Under the pieces are notes generated by a model, which did no database searches, was not told the origin of the DNA, and worked only from the letters and a program-made list of their open reading frames with translations. Shown here one piece after another: positions 1 through 10,978 of a DNA stretch of 64,000 bases. Both the position numbers and the translations under genes were made by a program. This stretch comes from Semisulcospira habei. Taxonomy: Eukaryota; Mollusca; Gastropoda; Semisulcospiridae. Within the stretch, counting starts at the first letter, position 1. The number at the start of each line of letters is the position of its first letter. The stretch covers positions 28,611,045 to 28,675,044 of the forward strand of contig BTPG01000008.1 in assembly GCA_036245525.1 (NCBI GenBank). Reading direction: 5' to 3'.

Positions 1-59
1 ATAGATTCTCATGAGCCCCTGCCTCTGGCAGGGCCGGCTTATTAGAATCTATGCCTTTT
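1..59. repeat. A-type palindrome, cut by the window start
   Basis: The stem ATAGATTCTCATGAGCCCCTGC pairs with the diverged GGCTTATTAGAATCTAT. The first bases of the element lie before the window. Confidence 0.7.
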
Positions 60-104
60 GAAGATTGGATTGATTGGCTGGTTCAAAGGACCAGGGGCCA
101 GTTG

Positions 105-250
105 CATGGGTGAGCTTAATCCTGCACCAGCCCGCACTAAGCCGCAATATTGCATGAGTGAGCTTAGTCCTGCGCCAGCAAATAATCAAGGTGATCCCCT
201 ATAGTGAAGCACCTTGCTTAGTGGCTTGCGCAGGCTCACTTCATGCAAAT
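105..250. repeat. F-type inverted repeat
   Basis: TGAGCTTAGTCCTGCGCCAG and CACCTTGCTTAGTGGCTTGC form part of the repeat seen more perfectly at 18648-18755. Confidence 0.55.
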
Positions 251-690
251 GGCTCCTGGTGAGTCAATTATGGGGTGCCAACACCGGGTGTCTGTTACAA
301 AAGCCGTGCTGGAAATAGGCACTAATGACATGCCTTTTTGGCAGCAATACTGCCTATGAAAATATCTCAGGAAAATTCTCCGCGACTACACCCTGAATTC
401 CAGTCTCCCGTCTTTCCGGCTTCAAAAAGGTATGCACTCCAAAAACGTTCTTAATAATCTGGACGAATATTGGGAATCGTGCACAAATAAAGGGACAGTG
501 CCTTGCACACACGCGCCAATAATGTTGATTGAATCACGCTCCTGCAGCCAGCTGCCCAAGACTGCTCAGCTCCAGCCATTTCTCAGATTAACCCATATCA
601 CTGAGGCCAAAAGCTTCAGTTAAATGTATACACTGACATATCCAAGCTACATTATAGTACTTAAGATAGGGATATACTGAGACCAATGGC

Positions 691-816
691 TTTAGTTCAA
701 CTGTGGTGCCAGAATAGCTTGGCGCCTAGAGGCGCCAAGCTATTCGGGCACTTCCCCTGAACTATTTTAGTCAAACTTATTTCACACACTGGTGTATTCC
801 GAATGATAAGGGTTAA
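691..816. repeat. C'-type TTAA palindrome, right part
   Basis: The hairpin GAATAGCTTGGCGCC / GGCGCCAAGCTATTC (about 705-755) is followed by GAATGATAAGGGTTAA, the C' end (TTAA 813-816). The left end is diverged. Confidence 0.7.
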
Positions 817-841
817 GGTGAATGACCGAAAAGCTGGAATA

Positions 842-1161
842 TCATAGTATTAGTAGTAGTAGTAGTAATGATGATGGTGATTATGATGATTATGATGATG
901 ATGATCATCATCATCATCATTGTATTAGTAGTAGTAGTAGTAGTAGTAGTAATGACGATGACGATGATGCTGATGATAATAATAATAATAGTCGTAGAGT
1001 AGTAGTAGCATTAGTGATGCTATTATTATTATCGCCGTCGTCGTTATAATCATCACCATCATCGTCATGGTAATTATAATAGAAGCAGCAGCAGCATTAG
1101 TGGTAGTAGTAGTAGAAGTAGTAGTAGATATCATTCATGATATTATATTATATTATTATTG

Positions 1162-1195
<34 letters not shown>

Positions 1196-1270
1196 CTTCA
1201 TTATCGTCATCATTAACGTATTATTATTACTATTATTATCATTATTATTTTCATCATCATTATTATTATA
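842..1270. repeat. Compound trinucleotide repeats (AGT, ATG, ATT)
   Basis: Imperfect runs of AGT, ATG/GAT and AAT give way to an (ATT)n stretch from about 1140. Apparent open frames here are repeats only (Ser, Asp, Ile or Tyr runs). Confidence 0.9.
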
Positions 1271-1328
1271 TTGAGGTAGTTAAAAGTCTCATTTGACAGC
1301 ATCGACCGCAACTCCCAATTACTGAGTG

Positions 1329-1386
1329 CGCCGTGAGATGGCTTTAGTCGCCTGCTCGGCGTTAAACCCCAATAACTAACTAAGCT
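1329..1386 (+). repeat. Ultra-short LINE 3' stub, family S
   Basis: About 58 bp ending CTCGGCGTTAAACCCCAATA and an AACT tail. The same stub occurs at 2277, 24684 and 37035. No clear target-site duplication was found here. Confidence 0.6.
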
Positions 1387-1856
1387 ACTCTGTGACTGAA
1401 ACTGCACCTTACGGCTTACTGAGAGCTGCTCTGTGGCTTTGGGTCTTATGGCGAAGCCGTAACGTCCAAAGACACAGAACAGCACGCATCTATAAATGTC
1501 ACAATTCCACCATTGGCACCCTTCCTCGTCGAGTCCCTTCTGCCGCGATCCTCCATTAAATTCACCTCGTGAATGCCCGCTATAATCAGCCTGCCCGTAA
1601 CTGCATGCCAAGTTTATCCACAGATCTAGCATTTACATGCGATGTGTCAGAACAACAAAGCCTTTCTAGGGTCTTTTTATTACGCAAGCCCGCAACAGGG
1701 CGTACCTGGCGTTTCAAATTTCACGACGCCAAAATTGCGCGCATTCAACGCAGTTGTTTAATTGTCATCGTGAGAGTTTCTTTGAGAGAGTTTACAACCA
1801 TCTTGAGACGCCCGATATTTGAATAAATCCCGGCGCAGCGGTAGGCCTACTAGAGT

Positions 1857-1925
1857 GCGTGTTGATCTAAAATTTTGGGCTCTTACGGCCTGCGGCCGTA
1901 AGGCCCAAAATCTTAGACCAGCACG
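1857..1925. repeat. G-type hairpin
   Basis: ATTTTGGGCTCTTACGGCC pairs with GGCCGTAAGGCCCAAAAT with almost no loop. Related hairpins lie at 51178-51236 and, degraded, near 28360. Confidence 0.75.
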
Positions 1926-2070
1926 CGAAATGCCAGCCTGGGTCAGAGTGGTTTAGCAGTATTAGTTCCTCGCATAACTTATGAAGCCTGACTTTTATAA
2001 CGTGGCGACAAAGGTAAACGCCGTTTCACAAATTGCAGTGCCGGTTTTGGGTTTTGGGGATCTGTTGTTT

Positions 2071-2361
2071 ACGTCCTTCAGTGCCTAGAAAAAGTGAACA
2101 CGAGTGATCCAACTGCAATAGGCATGAGCCCCCGCAGTTGCGGGAGCTCATGAGGATCTATGCCTGATGCAATGCTGACACCACTCTGCGTCCATGTTAC
2201 TTCAGTAGTGGATGACTGCCCGAAAGCTGGAGTTAAAAATAACAACGATTTGAGACTGAATATGTCTGCGTCCATTAGTTAGTTATTTGGGTTTAACGCC
2301 GAGCAGGCAACTAAGGCCATCTCACGCGGCGGTCTGCGTCCATTGGCAGTGAAGAGCTTTA
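2071..2361. mobile_element. A-type TTAA element with nested LINE stub
   Basis: The left end CCTTCAGTGCC and the right end GGCAGTGAAG enclose a hairpin core (2113-2172) whose left arm has lost about 10 bp. The 55-bp LINE stub at 2277-2331 splits its right half. Confidence 0.75.
2277..2331 (-). mobile_element. Ultra-short LINE 3' stub (55 bp) with target-site duplication
   Basis: The stub is flanked by gtctgcgtccatt at 2264-2276 and 2332-2344, a perfect 13-bp duplication. It interrupts an A-type TTAA element. On the minus strand it ends in GGCGTTAAACCCAAATAACT and an AACT tail. Confidence 0.85.
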
Positions 2362-2370
2362 AATGTATTG

Positions 2371-2554
2371 TTAACCCTTTTAGCACGGATCCCTACAGCA
2401 GGAGATGGCTTGCCCATGATAATTCAAGGGTAGTGCCAGATTAGCTTGGCGCCTTCAGGCCTTGGTCAAGCCATCTCCTGTAACTGGTACATAGTCGTTA
2501 GGCAACAACTCCAAAATTTGAGACGAATTGGGACTTTGGGGCTAAAATGATTAA
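2371..2554. mobile_element. B-type TTAA element, right arm partly deleted
   Basis: TTAACCCTTTTAGC opens it and GGGGCTAAAATGATTAA closes it. Stem GGAGATGGCTTG...CAAGCCATCTCC is present, but the inner right arm (CGCCAAGCTAATCTGG) is missing. Confidence 0.85.
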
Positions 2555-2827
2555 CAATGATTCCACCTTCTTGACACAATTTTGCATCTATGTTCCTTGG
2601 ATGGCTGGGGCTCTCTGGCGTTATATTAACAACGATTTTAGACTGAATACAGCGAAGGGGTTAAATGCACTGTTAACCATTCAGTCCACCTTGACTTCTG
2701 CTCGCATTTCGTGGCTGAGCGCAAATGAAAAGCCATTCGCAGTCAATATTGCACAAAAAAGTGAAATAAACCACGGTAATGTAAATTTCCAGGTACGAAA
2801 AACTTCTCTGACTTTCAAACGTGCATT

Positions 2828-3013
2828 TTAACCATTTTAGCCCCAAGGTCCCATTTCTCAAATTGTGGAAGTGTTGCCTAACGACTATGTACCAGTTGCA
2901 GAGATGGCTTGGCCATGATAATTGAAGGCGCCAAGCTAATCTGGCACTAGCCTTGAATTATCATGGTAAAACGGCCATCTCCTGCTGTAGGGATCCAGGG
3001 CTAAAAGGATTAA
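2828..3013. mobile_element. B-type TTAA element, reverse orientation
   Basis: TTAA at both ends (2828-2831, 3010-3013). AACCATTTTAGCCCCAAGG and GGGCTAAAAGGATTAA are the ends; the inner left arm is shortened. Confidence 0.85.
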
Positions 3014-3493
3014 ATAAATACTGCACTTCACACCCCCACCCCCCCCCCCCCCCCCGGTCCCTTCATTTCCTGGGCAGGATCCAAGCTAATCAGGCACTAC
3101 CCTTCAGCTACTTAATCAATTCACTGCCGAGAAAAAGTAACGTTGGATTTAGTCACCTGTTGGTCTATATGTTGGACATGACAAGATCTAGTGTCACTTT
3201 GCTAAAACCACAAGTCGAGAGACTCAGCGATTAACATATTTCAGGTTGTGCCGCTTTTGTATACGCGGCTTTATGGCGCGAATCCGGATGCATCGCGCCG
3301 AATGAGTTAACACTTTATTCAGGGTATATTCTTCTCACATGTTCTGTGCATACATAAACATGTAAGGTCGACAGCATTGTATGCGGCGGAACTGTGTTCG
3401 TTGCTATAAAACAACGTCTGGAATGACAGTATCAAGTGCAGCAATAAAAAATAGTAAACTAAAGTGTGAATAAAATAGTGCACTAAGAGAGAG

Positions 3494-3600
3494 AGAACGA
3501 ACGAACGAACGAACGAAACTTTATTTTCCAAGGATTGAGATATTAGGCGCGCAGGCCTTTCTTACAATCTGTCCTTGCTAAGCTACTTAAAAAAAAAAAG
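3494..3600 (-). repeat. LINE 3' tail with (GAAC)n repeat
   Basis: GAACGAAC repeats followed by AAACTTTATTTTCCAAGG resemble the 3' end of the CR1/Jockey-like LINE at 40855. The 5' part is lost into an A-rich and (GA)n tract. Confidence 0.55.
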
Positions 3601-3605
3601 AAAAA

Positions 3606-3960
<355 letters not shown>

Positions 3961-4053
3961 TAAACAAACCAAAATCAGTTTAACGTCAGTACACACACAT
4001 ACATGCACACACGCCCACCCACACCCACAGAAGAGAGAGAGGGAGTGAGAAAG

Positions 4054-4429
4054 ATTGGTTGGTTGGCTGGTTGTACGTTGCTTAACGTCCCGACAGCAAC
4101 AAGACTTTTTCAGGACGTGCCTGCACTGCTTGTGAAAAAAAACCCAACTAAACAGAATATTGAAAGTATGTCGCCAGCCGCTCTAATACGCTACAAAATA
4201 AACCTAAGACCATTTAGCAACACACATCCAATATCAAGAGCTACAGAAAGTGCAGACAGTAGGGAGAGTTTACAAAAGGAAAATACAGGTGAATGGACCA
4301 AGGGTAGACAGAAACTCATACCCCAGAATAGACTCAAGGGGAAACCCACCCTGTGGGGCTGACCAGGGACAAGTGACCCTGGGAACTAAAAAGTAGTTAA
4401 CCCCACCCAAGTCCCCCATGGCAGACCCA

Positions 4430-4431
<2 letters not shown>
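4054..4431 (-). repeat. LINE 3'-UTR repeat, family R1 copy 1
   Basis: This is one of three copies of a repeat of about 350 bp containing CTTAACGTCCCGACAGCAAC. Seen on the minus strand it ends in a CCAA/AATC-type tail, as a 5'-truncated LINE 3' end would. It is bordered by a (GA)n array on its 5' side. Other copies are at 16437 and 47699. Confidence 0.75.

Positions 4432-4511
<80 letters not shown>
4432..4511. repeat. (GA)n microsatellite
   Basis: About 80 bp of GA at the border of the R1 repeat. Confidence 0.96.
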
Positions 4512-4514
<3 letters not shown>

Positions 4515-4651
4515 AGTCTTATGTTTGCTGGGATGGCTGGATGCCAGACTCGACTGTCAGATTTGACATGCTGCGCGGCTGGCAGAAAAATGAAGTACAG
4601 ACATGAGCCAAAATAAGACTGGGGGTCACTAGGGCTGTCTGTGCATTGGTG

Positions 4652-4693
<42 letters not shown>

Positions 4694-4988
4694 CTGCCAG
4701 CTATCTTCATCGTGATCCGGCCGCTTTCGACATGACCAGAAAGCATTGTAAGGCCTTCACTGCCGCGAAGAAGTGAACAAAGACATACATACTCATGAGC
4801 ACAAACAATTTGTTTCCATGTTCCTCGGACGGCTGGGGTAGTAGGCACCAAGCTATATTCTGGCACCACCGTTGGCCTATGGATGGTTTGATGGATGGAT
4901 TTTAAATCTCTTGTCTCGTCGCTGGAACTTGATAAAAGACGCTATTGAAATCTACACCGCCCGGCGAGAAAAAGTGAACACAGTCTAG

Positions 4989-5041
4989 CTGCAAGAGACA
5001 CAAATTGCGGGCGCTCATGAGGATCTTTGATACTTGCTGAC
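4989..5041. repeat. A-type palindrome core, left arm deleted
   Basis: GCAAGAGACA is joined to the right arm GCTCATGAGGATCTTTG. Flanks (GCGAGAAAAAGTGAACAC) match the interior of A-type elements. Confidence 0.65.
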
Positions 5042-5160
5042 ACCATTTTGTTTCCGTATTCCTTGGACAGCTGGGGCAATAGCTATTTGGGCCGGGCACT
5101 ACCCTTGAATGGTCCGTTTACCTCTTGAACTGTCATGCAGTTTTAGCAAGTGGACAGCAT

Positions 5161-5400
5161 ACGTTAATTCAAAACGAGGCCGATGCCGACGATAAAACCG
5201 CGCGGACTCGGGTACAAAAACAATACACCCTCCAAACGATGAATTTCGATATTTGGCATTGTATTTACATCATAAAGCTCAAGTACCCAAAGGACCCATA
5301 CACATACTGTCAGCAGTATCTGTTGCAGACAGTTTTCTGACTGTGTTGAGGTGCTTGGTCCTGGGGAACATAACTTTAAAACTGCTCATTCCATGCACTA
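5161..5400. repeat. Dispersed repeat R2 copy 1
   Basis: About 230 bp containing GATGAATTTCGATATTTGGC and GACCCATACACATACTGTCA is repeated at 22459-22693 in the same orientation. No terminal repeats or coding potential are seen. Confidence 0.75.
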
Positions 5401-5534
5401 AAAAAAAAATGAAAAAAGTCCTAGACTTGCACGTCTCGACTCCCTCCGTTTGAGCAAGCAAGTAGTGTCAGTGTCTTCCTCCAAGAATCACTGTATTCGC
5501 CTGCAGGGGCTCGCGAGGATCATTCTATGCTTCT

Positions 5535-5732
5535 TTAACTCATTCGGCCCGTCGGCCGTATTTTCCAAATGTTGGAGAAGTCATCTAATGACTATGCATC
5601 AGTTGCAGGAGATGGATCGACCATGATAATTCAAGGGCAGTGCCGACAGGCGCCAAGCTAATATGGCGCTACTCTTGAATTATCATGGTCGACCCATCTC
5701 CTGCTGTAATGCGTCAGGGCCGAATGGGTTAA
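5535..5732. mobile_element. TTAA element with B-type hairpin and GGCC-type ends
   Basis: TTAACTCATTCGGCCC and GGGCCGAATGGGTTAA are matching ends with TTAA at both sides. The core carries the B hairpin (GGAGATGGATCGACCATGAT ... CCATCTCC). Confidence 0.88.
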
Positions 5733-5852
5733 GATGTCACCCATTCCCTTGCACTGTCCACACAATTTATTTCTGAAATCTTCGTTCATTCAACGACCAA
5801 AAGCCGCAACCGCCCCCCACCCCCCCCCCCAAAAAAAAAAAAGTAGCCTCAC

Positions 5853-5916
5853 CAAGAGGCATAGATCCGCATGAGCCCCCGCAAATGCGAGGGCTCCTGA
5901 GGATCTATGCCTCTTG
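5853..5916. repeat. A-type palindrome core
   Basis: CAAGAGGCATAGATCCGCAT pairs with the right arm ending ATCTATGCCTCTTG. It lies beside the 3' break of RTE-like copy 1. Confidence 0.88.
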
Positions 5917-6048
5917 CAGTTGGACGGTATTCAGTTTCTCTCGGTAGAAGAGGGGTCACGCGGCTTGCTCAGGTGGCCGCCTAAAAAAAGTGGATTAATG
6001 AGGGTCTTTTTTCGGTCTATCCTGAAACGCATCCTTAGGTATTCAGTT

Positions 6049-8598
6049 TCATGCTGCAAGGACCGCACAAAGCTGGAGAAAGGCTGCTCTGGCTTTACCG
6101 ATTCGTGCTCTGACATCTGCATCAGTGCCGCCTCTTTTGTCTATGATGCTCCCGAGATAGGTGAAAGACTCCACCTCCTCCAACGGGGTGCCAGCAAGCA
6201 AGACTGGTTCTTCCCTGGTTGCGTTCAGCTTCATTGTCTTTGTTTTCTGTTTGTGAATGGTGAGGCCCACTTGGGACGAGATGTCAGCAAGCCTCGTGGT
6301 CTTGTCCTGCATTTGTTGATGAGTGTGGGACAGTAATGCCAAGTCGTCTGCAAAATCGAGGTCGTCAAGCTGTGTCCACAGTGTCCACTGTATTCCACTT
6401 CGTCTGTGCTCTGTGGTCATCTTCATGACCCAGTCTATGGCCAGTAGGAAGAGGAACGGAGACAGCAGACACCCCTGCCTGACACCAGTTCTGACCTGGA
6501 GCTCTCTGGTGAACTGCCCTTCGTGGATCACGCGACATGTCATGCCATCATAGCTGCTCTTGATCAGGCGGACGAGCTTTGTGGGTACACCGTAGTGTCG
6601 TAGGAGTTTCCACAGAGTCTCTCGGTCCACGCTGTCAAATGCTTTCTCATAATCCGCAAAGTTGACGTACAGCAGGGAGCTCCACTCCAGAGACTGTTCC
6701 ACTATGATGCGGAGAGTGGCGATCTGGTCTGTACATGATCGGTTCTTCCTGAATCCTGCTTGCTGGTCTCTCAGCTGTGGGTCAACGGAGCTCTTCATTC
6801 TCTCTAGGATGATCCTGTTGAAGACCTTTCCTGGTACTGACAGCAAGGTGATTCCTCTGTAGTTGGAACACTGGCTGAGGTCGCCTTTCTTGGGAAGCTT
6901 GATTAGGTACCCCTCCTTCCAGTCAGCTGGCATCACCTCCTCTTCCCAGATCTTTCCAAACCGTGGGTACAGCATCTCAACTGTTGTCTCTAGGTCTGCT
7001 TTCAGAGACTCCGCTGGGATGCCATCTGGCCCTGCTGCTTTGCCATTCTTCAAAAATGCCACTGCTTTTCTGGTCTCTTCCCGGCTGGGTCTGTCACAGC
7101 TGATGGGTAGGTCGGTCTCTGCCGGCTGGATGTCGGGGGGGGGGGGGGGGGGGGGTTCGGGTGGGCTAGGTCTGTTCAGTAACTCTTCAAAATACTCGGC
7201 CCATCTGTCGAGTTGGTCTGCTCTGTCTGCAATAGGCTTGCCTTCTTTGTCTTTTACTGGTCTTTCTGTATGGCCATACTTACCCGACAATCTTCTGGTA
7301 ATGTCGTAGAGCTGTTTCATGTTGCCGCTGCCTGCTGCCTTTTCTGCCTCTGCTGCCAGGCTGTCTGTGTAGGCCCTCTTGTCTGCCCTGATACTCCTCT
7401 TCAACTCGCGGTTGGCTTCCGAGTATTCCCCCTGTGCCCTTACTTTGGCTGCTCTCGTGCGACTGTTGTTGACCGCTGCTTTCTTCTGCTTCCTCGCTTC
7501 TATCTTCTTCAAGGTCTGTGCCGACAGCCAGTCCTTGTGGTGGTGTTTCCTGAACCCTACAGTGTCTTTGCAGGTTGAGTTCAGCGCCTCTCTAACTGCC
7601 TTCCACTGCTGCTCTGTGGTGACCGCCTCCTCTTCATTTACTAGCTCCTGTAGCGCTTGAAACCGGTTGGACAGCACCAGTTTGAACTCTTCTCTAACTC
7701 CAGTTTCTCTCAGGAGGCCTACATTATAGCGCTGTCTTCTTGTTGTCTCTGTGCGGCTTTTCTTTAGCTTGAGCTTCATTCTTAAGGTAAGCAGATGGTG
7801 GTCGGAGGCGACATCTGCTCCCCTCCTCACTCGAACATCTTGAAGGGATCTTCTAAATTTCTTGCTAATGCAGATATGGTCTATTTGGTTCTCTGTTGTA
7901 TGGTCAGGTGAGACCCAAGTTGCTTTGTGTATTCTTCTGTGTGGGAAGATGCTGCCTCCAATGACAAGTCGGTTTAGAGCACAAAAGTCTACAAACCTCT
8001 CCCCGTTCTCACTCATCTCCGAGCCTAGTCCCTGTCTCCCCATCACCTCTTCGTATCCGGTGTTGTCCTCCCCTATTTTGGCATTAAAATCGCCCATGAC
8101 GATGGTGATGTCTCGCTCCGCACATTTGTCCATGGCACTCTGGAGTCGGTCGTAGAACTCTTGTTTCTCTTCCTCGTCACTGTCATTGGTGGGCGCATAA
8201 CACTGGATGACGTTCAGCTTGAGCTTTTTCTTGGTTCTAAAGGCTGCTGTTATAATTCTTGGCCCAAGAGGTTCCCAGCCCATCAGCGCTCTCTGTGCCA
8301 CTGGTGACAGCATGAGTGCTACTCCTTCTGTATGGGGGGCATTCTCCTCTTCATGACCTGAATACAGAATCATCTCCCCACTTAACAGCCTTTTCTGGCC
8401 AGACTGCGTCCATCTGGCTTCACTGATGCCTAGCAGGAAAAGGTTGTACTTTTGCATTTCCGCTGCTATCTGGGCGGCCTTGCCGCTCTGGTACATTGTC
8501 TTGACGTTCCATGTGCCCATGGTTGTATCCCTGGATAGAGAGAAGCGGCTCGGTCCTGTGGCTTCCGAAGACTTCCGGCTTTCACCACAGGACGTCAT
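6049..8598 (-). CDS. Endonuclease-reverse transcriptase of RTE-like LINE (3'-truncated, single open frame)
   Basis: An open frame of 849 codons starts MTSCGESRKSSEATGPSR. The apurinic-type endonuclease covers roughly residues 28-270 (GTWNVKTMY, ISEARWT, CYAPTNDSDEEE, VMGDFNAKIG, SDHHLLTLR). A basic linker of about 200 residues follows, with a proline run (about 500) encoded by a long poly-G tract on the plus strand. The reverse transcriptase covers about 520-800: GKAAGPDGIPAE, SNYRGITLLSVPGK, AGFRKNRSCTDQI, DYEKAFDSVDRE, GVRQGCLLSPFLF, the catalytic FADD and YLGSIID. The last seven or so residues come from flanking DNA, and the normal C-terminal end seen in copy 3 is missing. The protein would nick target DNA and prime reverse transcription. 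It is uninterrupted over the retained part, which suggests a recent insertion. Confidence 0.92.
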   Translation of the reverse strand: MTSCGESRKSSEATGPSRFSLSRDTTMGTWNVKTMYQSGKAAQIAAEMQKYNLFLLGISEARWTQSGQKRLLSGEMILYSGHEEENAPHTEGVALMLSPVAQRALMGWEPLGPRIITAAFRTKKKLKLNVIQCYAPTNDSDEEEKQEFYDRLQSAMDKCAERDITIVMGDFNAKIGEDNTGYEEVMGRQGLGSEMSENGERFVDFCALNRLVIGGSIFPHRRIHKATWVSPDHTTENQIDHICISKKFRRSLQDVRVRRGADVASDHHLLTLRMKLKLKKSRTETTRRQRYNVGLLRETGVREEFKLVLSNRFQALQELVNEEEAVTTEQQWKAVREALNSTCKDTVGFRKHHHKDWLSAQTLKKIEARKQKKAAVNNSRTRAAKVRAQGEYSEANRELKRSIRADKRAYTDSLAAEAEKAAGSGNMKQLYDITRRLSGKYGHTERPVKDKEGKPIADRADQLDRWAEYFEELLNRPSPPEPPPPPPPDIQPAETDLPISCDRPSREETRKAVAFLKNGKAAGPDGIPAESLKADLETTVEMLYPRFGKIWEEEVMPADWKEGYLIKLPKKGDLSQCSNYRGITLLSVPGKVFNRIILERMKSSVDPQLRDQQAGFRKNRSCTDQIATLRIIVEQSLEWSSLLYVNFADYEKAFDSVDRETLWKLLRHYGVPTKLVRLIKSSYDGMTCRVIHEGQFTRELQVRTGVRQGCLLSPFLFLLAIDWVMKMTTEHRRSGIQWTLWTQLDDLDFADDLALLSHTHQQMQDKTTRLADISSQVGLTIHKQKTKTMKLNATREEPVLLAGTPLEEVESFTYLGSIIDKRGGTDADVRARIGKARAAFLQLCAVLAA

Positions 8599-8871
8599 AA
8601 GTCTTCTAGTAGAAGAACCTTCCTCCTCCAGGAAAGGAATTACTGTTAGTCTTTTCGTCGGCGTTTTTGTAGCTATTTCCTTTTTTGCAGGGTGGGGAAG
8701 CCCAACCCCCTTACTAGGAGGACCAGGGGTTTTCTGTCGGGGTCACCTTCCCTTAGACCATGTTGGTTCACGGCACCTTATTTCATTCGGTGCACCCCTC
8801 TCACGAGGGACCCCCTATCCACCACCCAGGGGACGCGCCTCAACGCCGTATGGTCCCAGCGCGAGGATGTC
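6072..8871 (-). mobile_element. RTE-like LINE copy 1, near-intact 5' end, 3'-truncated
   Basis: The 5' boundary is placed by comparison with copy 3: both match up to CCAGNGCGAGG and then diverge. About 270 bp of 5' leader precede the start codon at 8598. Homology to copies 2 and 3 stops at about 6072, inside the coding region, so the last 170 or so codons and the TAAG-rich tail are missing. LINEs usually lose their 5' end on insertion, so this loss at the 3' end suggests a later deletion. An A-type palindrome (5853-5916) lies 155 bp beyond the break. No target-site duplication can therefore be expected. Confidence 0.9.
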
Positions 8872-9188
8872 TTACAGTAACGCTGGACAAAAGATCATTT
8901 AAATTATGAAGTTTGAATGTTGTAAAATGAAAGACTTGTATGCTCTTATCTTCCTTTGTCAGTCACACACAATGGGGCAGTAGAAAATCTCTGTTACGTG
9001 TGCCTGCACAAACGGATTCTGAAAAGAAAGGCATAAAAGTCTTAGTTGAGCCGGGCAAGACAACATTGACATAACCGATGCATATCTGCGAATTTCAGCA
9101 ATCAATGCCCACCATGGGGCCACCGCGACCGCCGGAAGACCGATTGCCTTCTGGGAATTCATATCTAAACTGCAGTGAGTGGATGGGT
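8872..9188. other. Unrecognised sequence
   Basis: Between RTE-like copy 1 and a degenerate A-type palindrome I see no gene, repeat or splice-bounded exon. Confidence 0.5.
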
Positions 9189-9244
9189 CAGCAAAAGCTA
9201 ACCGCAAGTGCGGGAGCTTTTGAATATCTACATGTTTCTTGCTG
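9189..9244. repeat. Degenerate A-type palindrome
   Basis: CAGCAAAAGCT, CCGCAAGTGCGGGAGCTTTT and TTTCTTGCTG keep the outline of the A core; most of the left arm is lost. It is followed by the A-type right end (GGCGGTGAAACGG). Confidence 0.55.
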
Positions 9245-9356
9245 ACACCATTTTGTGTCTATGTTTATTTTCATCGGACGGATTTCTTCGGCGTTAAACT
9301 TTAATAAAGATTTCAGTAACACAATCTGCGACCATGGGCGGTGAAACGGTAACTCA

Positions 9357-9400
9357 CACTGGTTGTCTCCCTCGATTCGCTGCCACTGAGACACCAGTGT
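9357..9400. repeat. E-type hairpin
   Basis: CACTGGTTGTCTCCCTCGAT ... GAGACACCAGTGTG is a short form of the repeat also at 33864, 34667, 36699, 48238 and 57846. Confidence 0.65.
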
Positions 9401-9452
9401 GGGTAATTCTAAGTGCATTTTTCATGTTCTCACGACGTATGGGTTCCTCCGT

Positions 9453-9670
9453 ATAACCCTTTTAGCCCGGATACCTCACTAGTACAGCAGGAGATGGCTT
9501 GACCATGATAAATCAAGGGTTGTCCCAGATTAGCTTGGCGCCTTCAGGCGCCAAGCTAATCTGGCACTACCCTTGAATTATCATGGTCAAGCCATCTCCT
9601 GCAAATTTTACATAGTCACGAGGCAACACCTCCAGAATTTAAGAATGGGACTTTGGGGCTAAAAGGGTTA
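9453..9670. mobile_element. B-type TTAA element, near-perfect hairpin
   Basis: Stem from GGAGATGGCTTGACCATGAT to its complement with a TTCAGG loop. Ends ATAACCCTTTTAGCCC and GGGGCTAAAAGGGTTA show one diverged TTAA. Confidence 0.88.
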
Positions 9671-9777
9671 GGACCCTGCACTGCTAGTCGGACGCAGTTT
9701 GTGCTTTGGAAATCATTGTAAGTTCAACGTCAAAAATCCCCAGTCGTCAAAGGAATATAGATAGACTATGATATCAA

Positions 9778-9841
9778 CAAGAGGCATAGATCCTCATGAG
9801 CCCCCGCGAATGCGGGGGCTCATGAGGGTCTGTACCTCTTG
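9778..9841. repeat. A-type palindrome core
   Basis: CAAGAGGCATAGATCCTCAT pairs with ATGAGGGTCTGTACCTCTTG. The right element end GGCAGTGAACGGGTTAA follows near 9870-9890. Confidence 0.88.
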
Positions 9842-10595
9842 CAGCTGGGTGCCGTTCAGTTTTTTCGGCAGTGAACGGGTTAAAGAGGGGGGATTAGCAC
9901 AGACGCAATACAGGATCACTTTAAGAAGCAAGCACTGGAGTGGAGACGTAATCAGACTAGTAAAATCGCCGCACGCGTAAGCTGATACACCTGTTATTAT
10001 CACAGATTTGTGTCTCTGAGTCTAGGGGGTCGGCAGGGGAGGGTGGGGTGGGGGGGGGGGGGGAACAGCAGGTGACCCAGAAGGCTACACAACAGGTACA
10101 GTGTTCAGGTTAGTTCTAGGACCACGTCACACTCCAGTTATTATCTCCCTTCGCTGTAGTCAATGGACGCAGGCTATGTTTTTGAAATAATTGCAAATTC
10201 AACGTCATAGACCCCCTAACGTCATCTCAAAGAAACACGAATAAACAGTGCAAAAGCTGCGGTGGCTCATGAATACCTCTTGCATTTGGGTGGCGTCATC
10301 AACTTTAGTCAGCAGTGAAGCGATCAAATTACGTTAAACCTCATGTGCGTGAATTATGCAGCCGCCACAGATTTCTCCTAACAATGCACGTTTTAAGGGC
10401 TCTAAACATAAAACATAATTTAAAATCTTTTACAGACTTATATGAAAATGATGTGCATAAGATAAAATGGATCTCTACAAGTAGTAATACATGTGATACG
10501 AATAAACGATAAAATAGCAAGGAGAACACTAACATCCCTTCAAACAATGTCACACGCAACGTACCCGTTAGACTTGACCATAAGAAAATCTTCAG

Positions 10596-10793
10596 TTAAC
10601 TCATTCAGCCCCGACACACAACAACAAGACAGGGATCGAGCATGATAGTTTAAGGGCGGTTCTATAGGCGCCAAGCTATTCTGGCACCACCCTTGAACTA
10701 CTCATGCTCGATCTGTCTCTAGAATTGTAAAACAGTCCTTCAGAGGGCAACTTCAAAATTGGGGGATTACGGTCCTGGTGTAGAATGTGTTAA
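10596..10793. mobile_element. C-type TTAA element
   Basis: TTAACTCATTCAGCCCCGAC and GGTGTAGAATGTGTTAA bound a hairpin around GGCGCCAAGCTATTCTGGCA. TTAA is present at both ends. Confidence 0.88.
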
Positions 10794-10978
10794 ATCCTTC
10801 AAGATGCGCGGCAGCATCACGTTGAAGGCCCACTACCGCCGTAACTGTTTAAAGATACACTTCTGTAACAAACGGTGACGAAACACTACACAGAGGTCTA
10901 GTTATGGTTCATTTAGACACAGGAGAATCCACTTCAGCACACGTCTAGTATCAAGTAACCTGACAATGACTCCACTCC

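Noticed and set aside
822..1134. Low-complexity Ser/Asp and Thr/Tyr open frames
   Set aside because: They are translations of trinucleotide repeats.
6323..7660. Plus-strand open frames opposite the RTE-like copies
   Set aside because: They are shadows of the minus-strand endonuclease-reverse transcriptase and recur in the same place in each copy.
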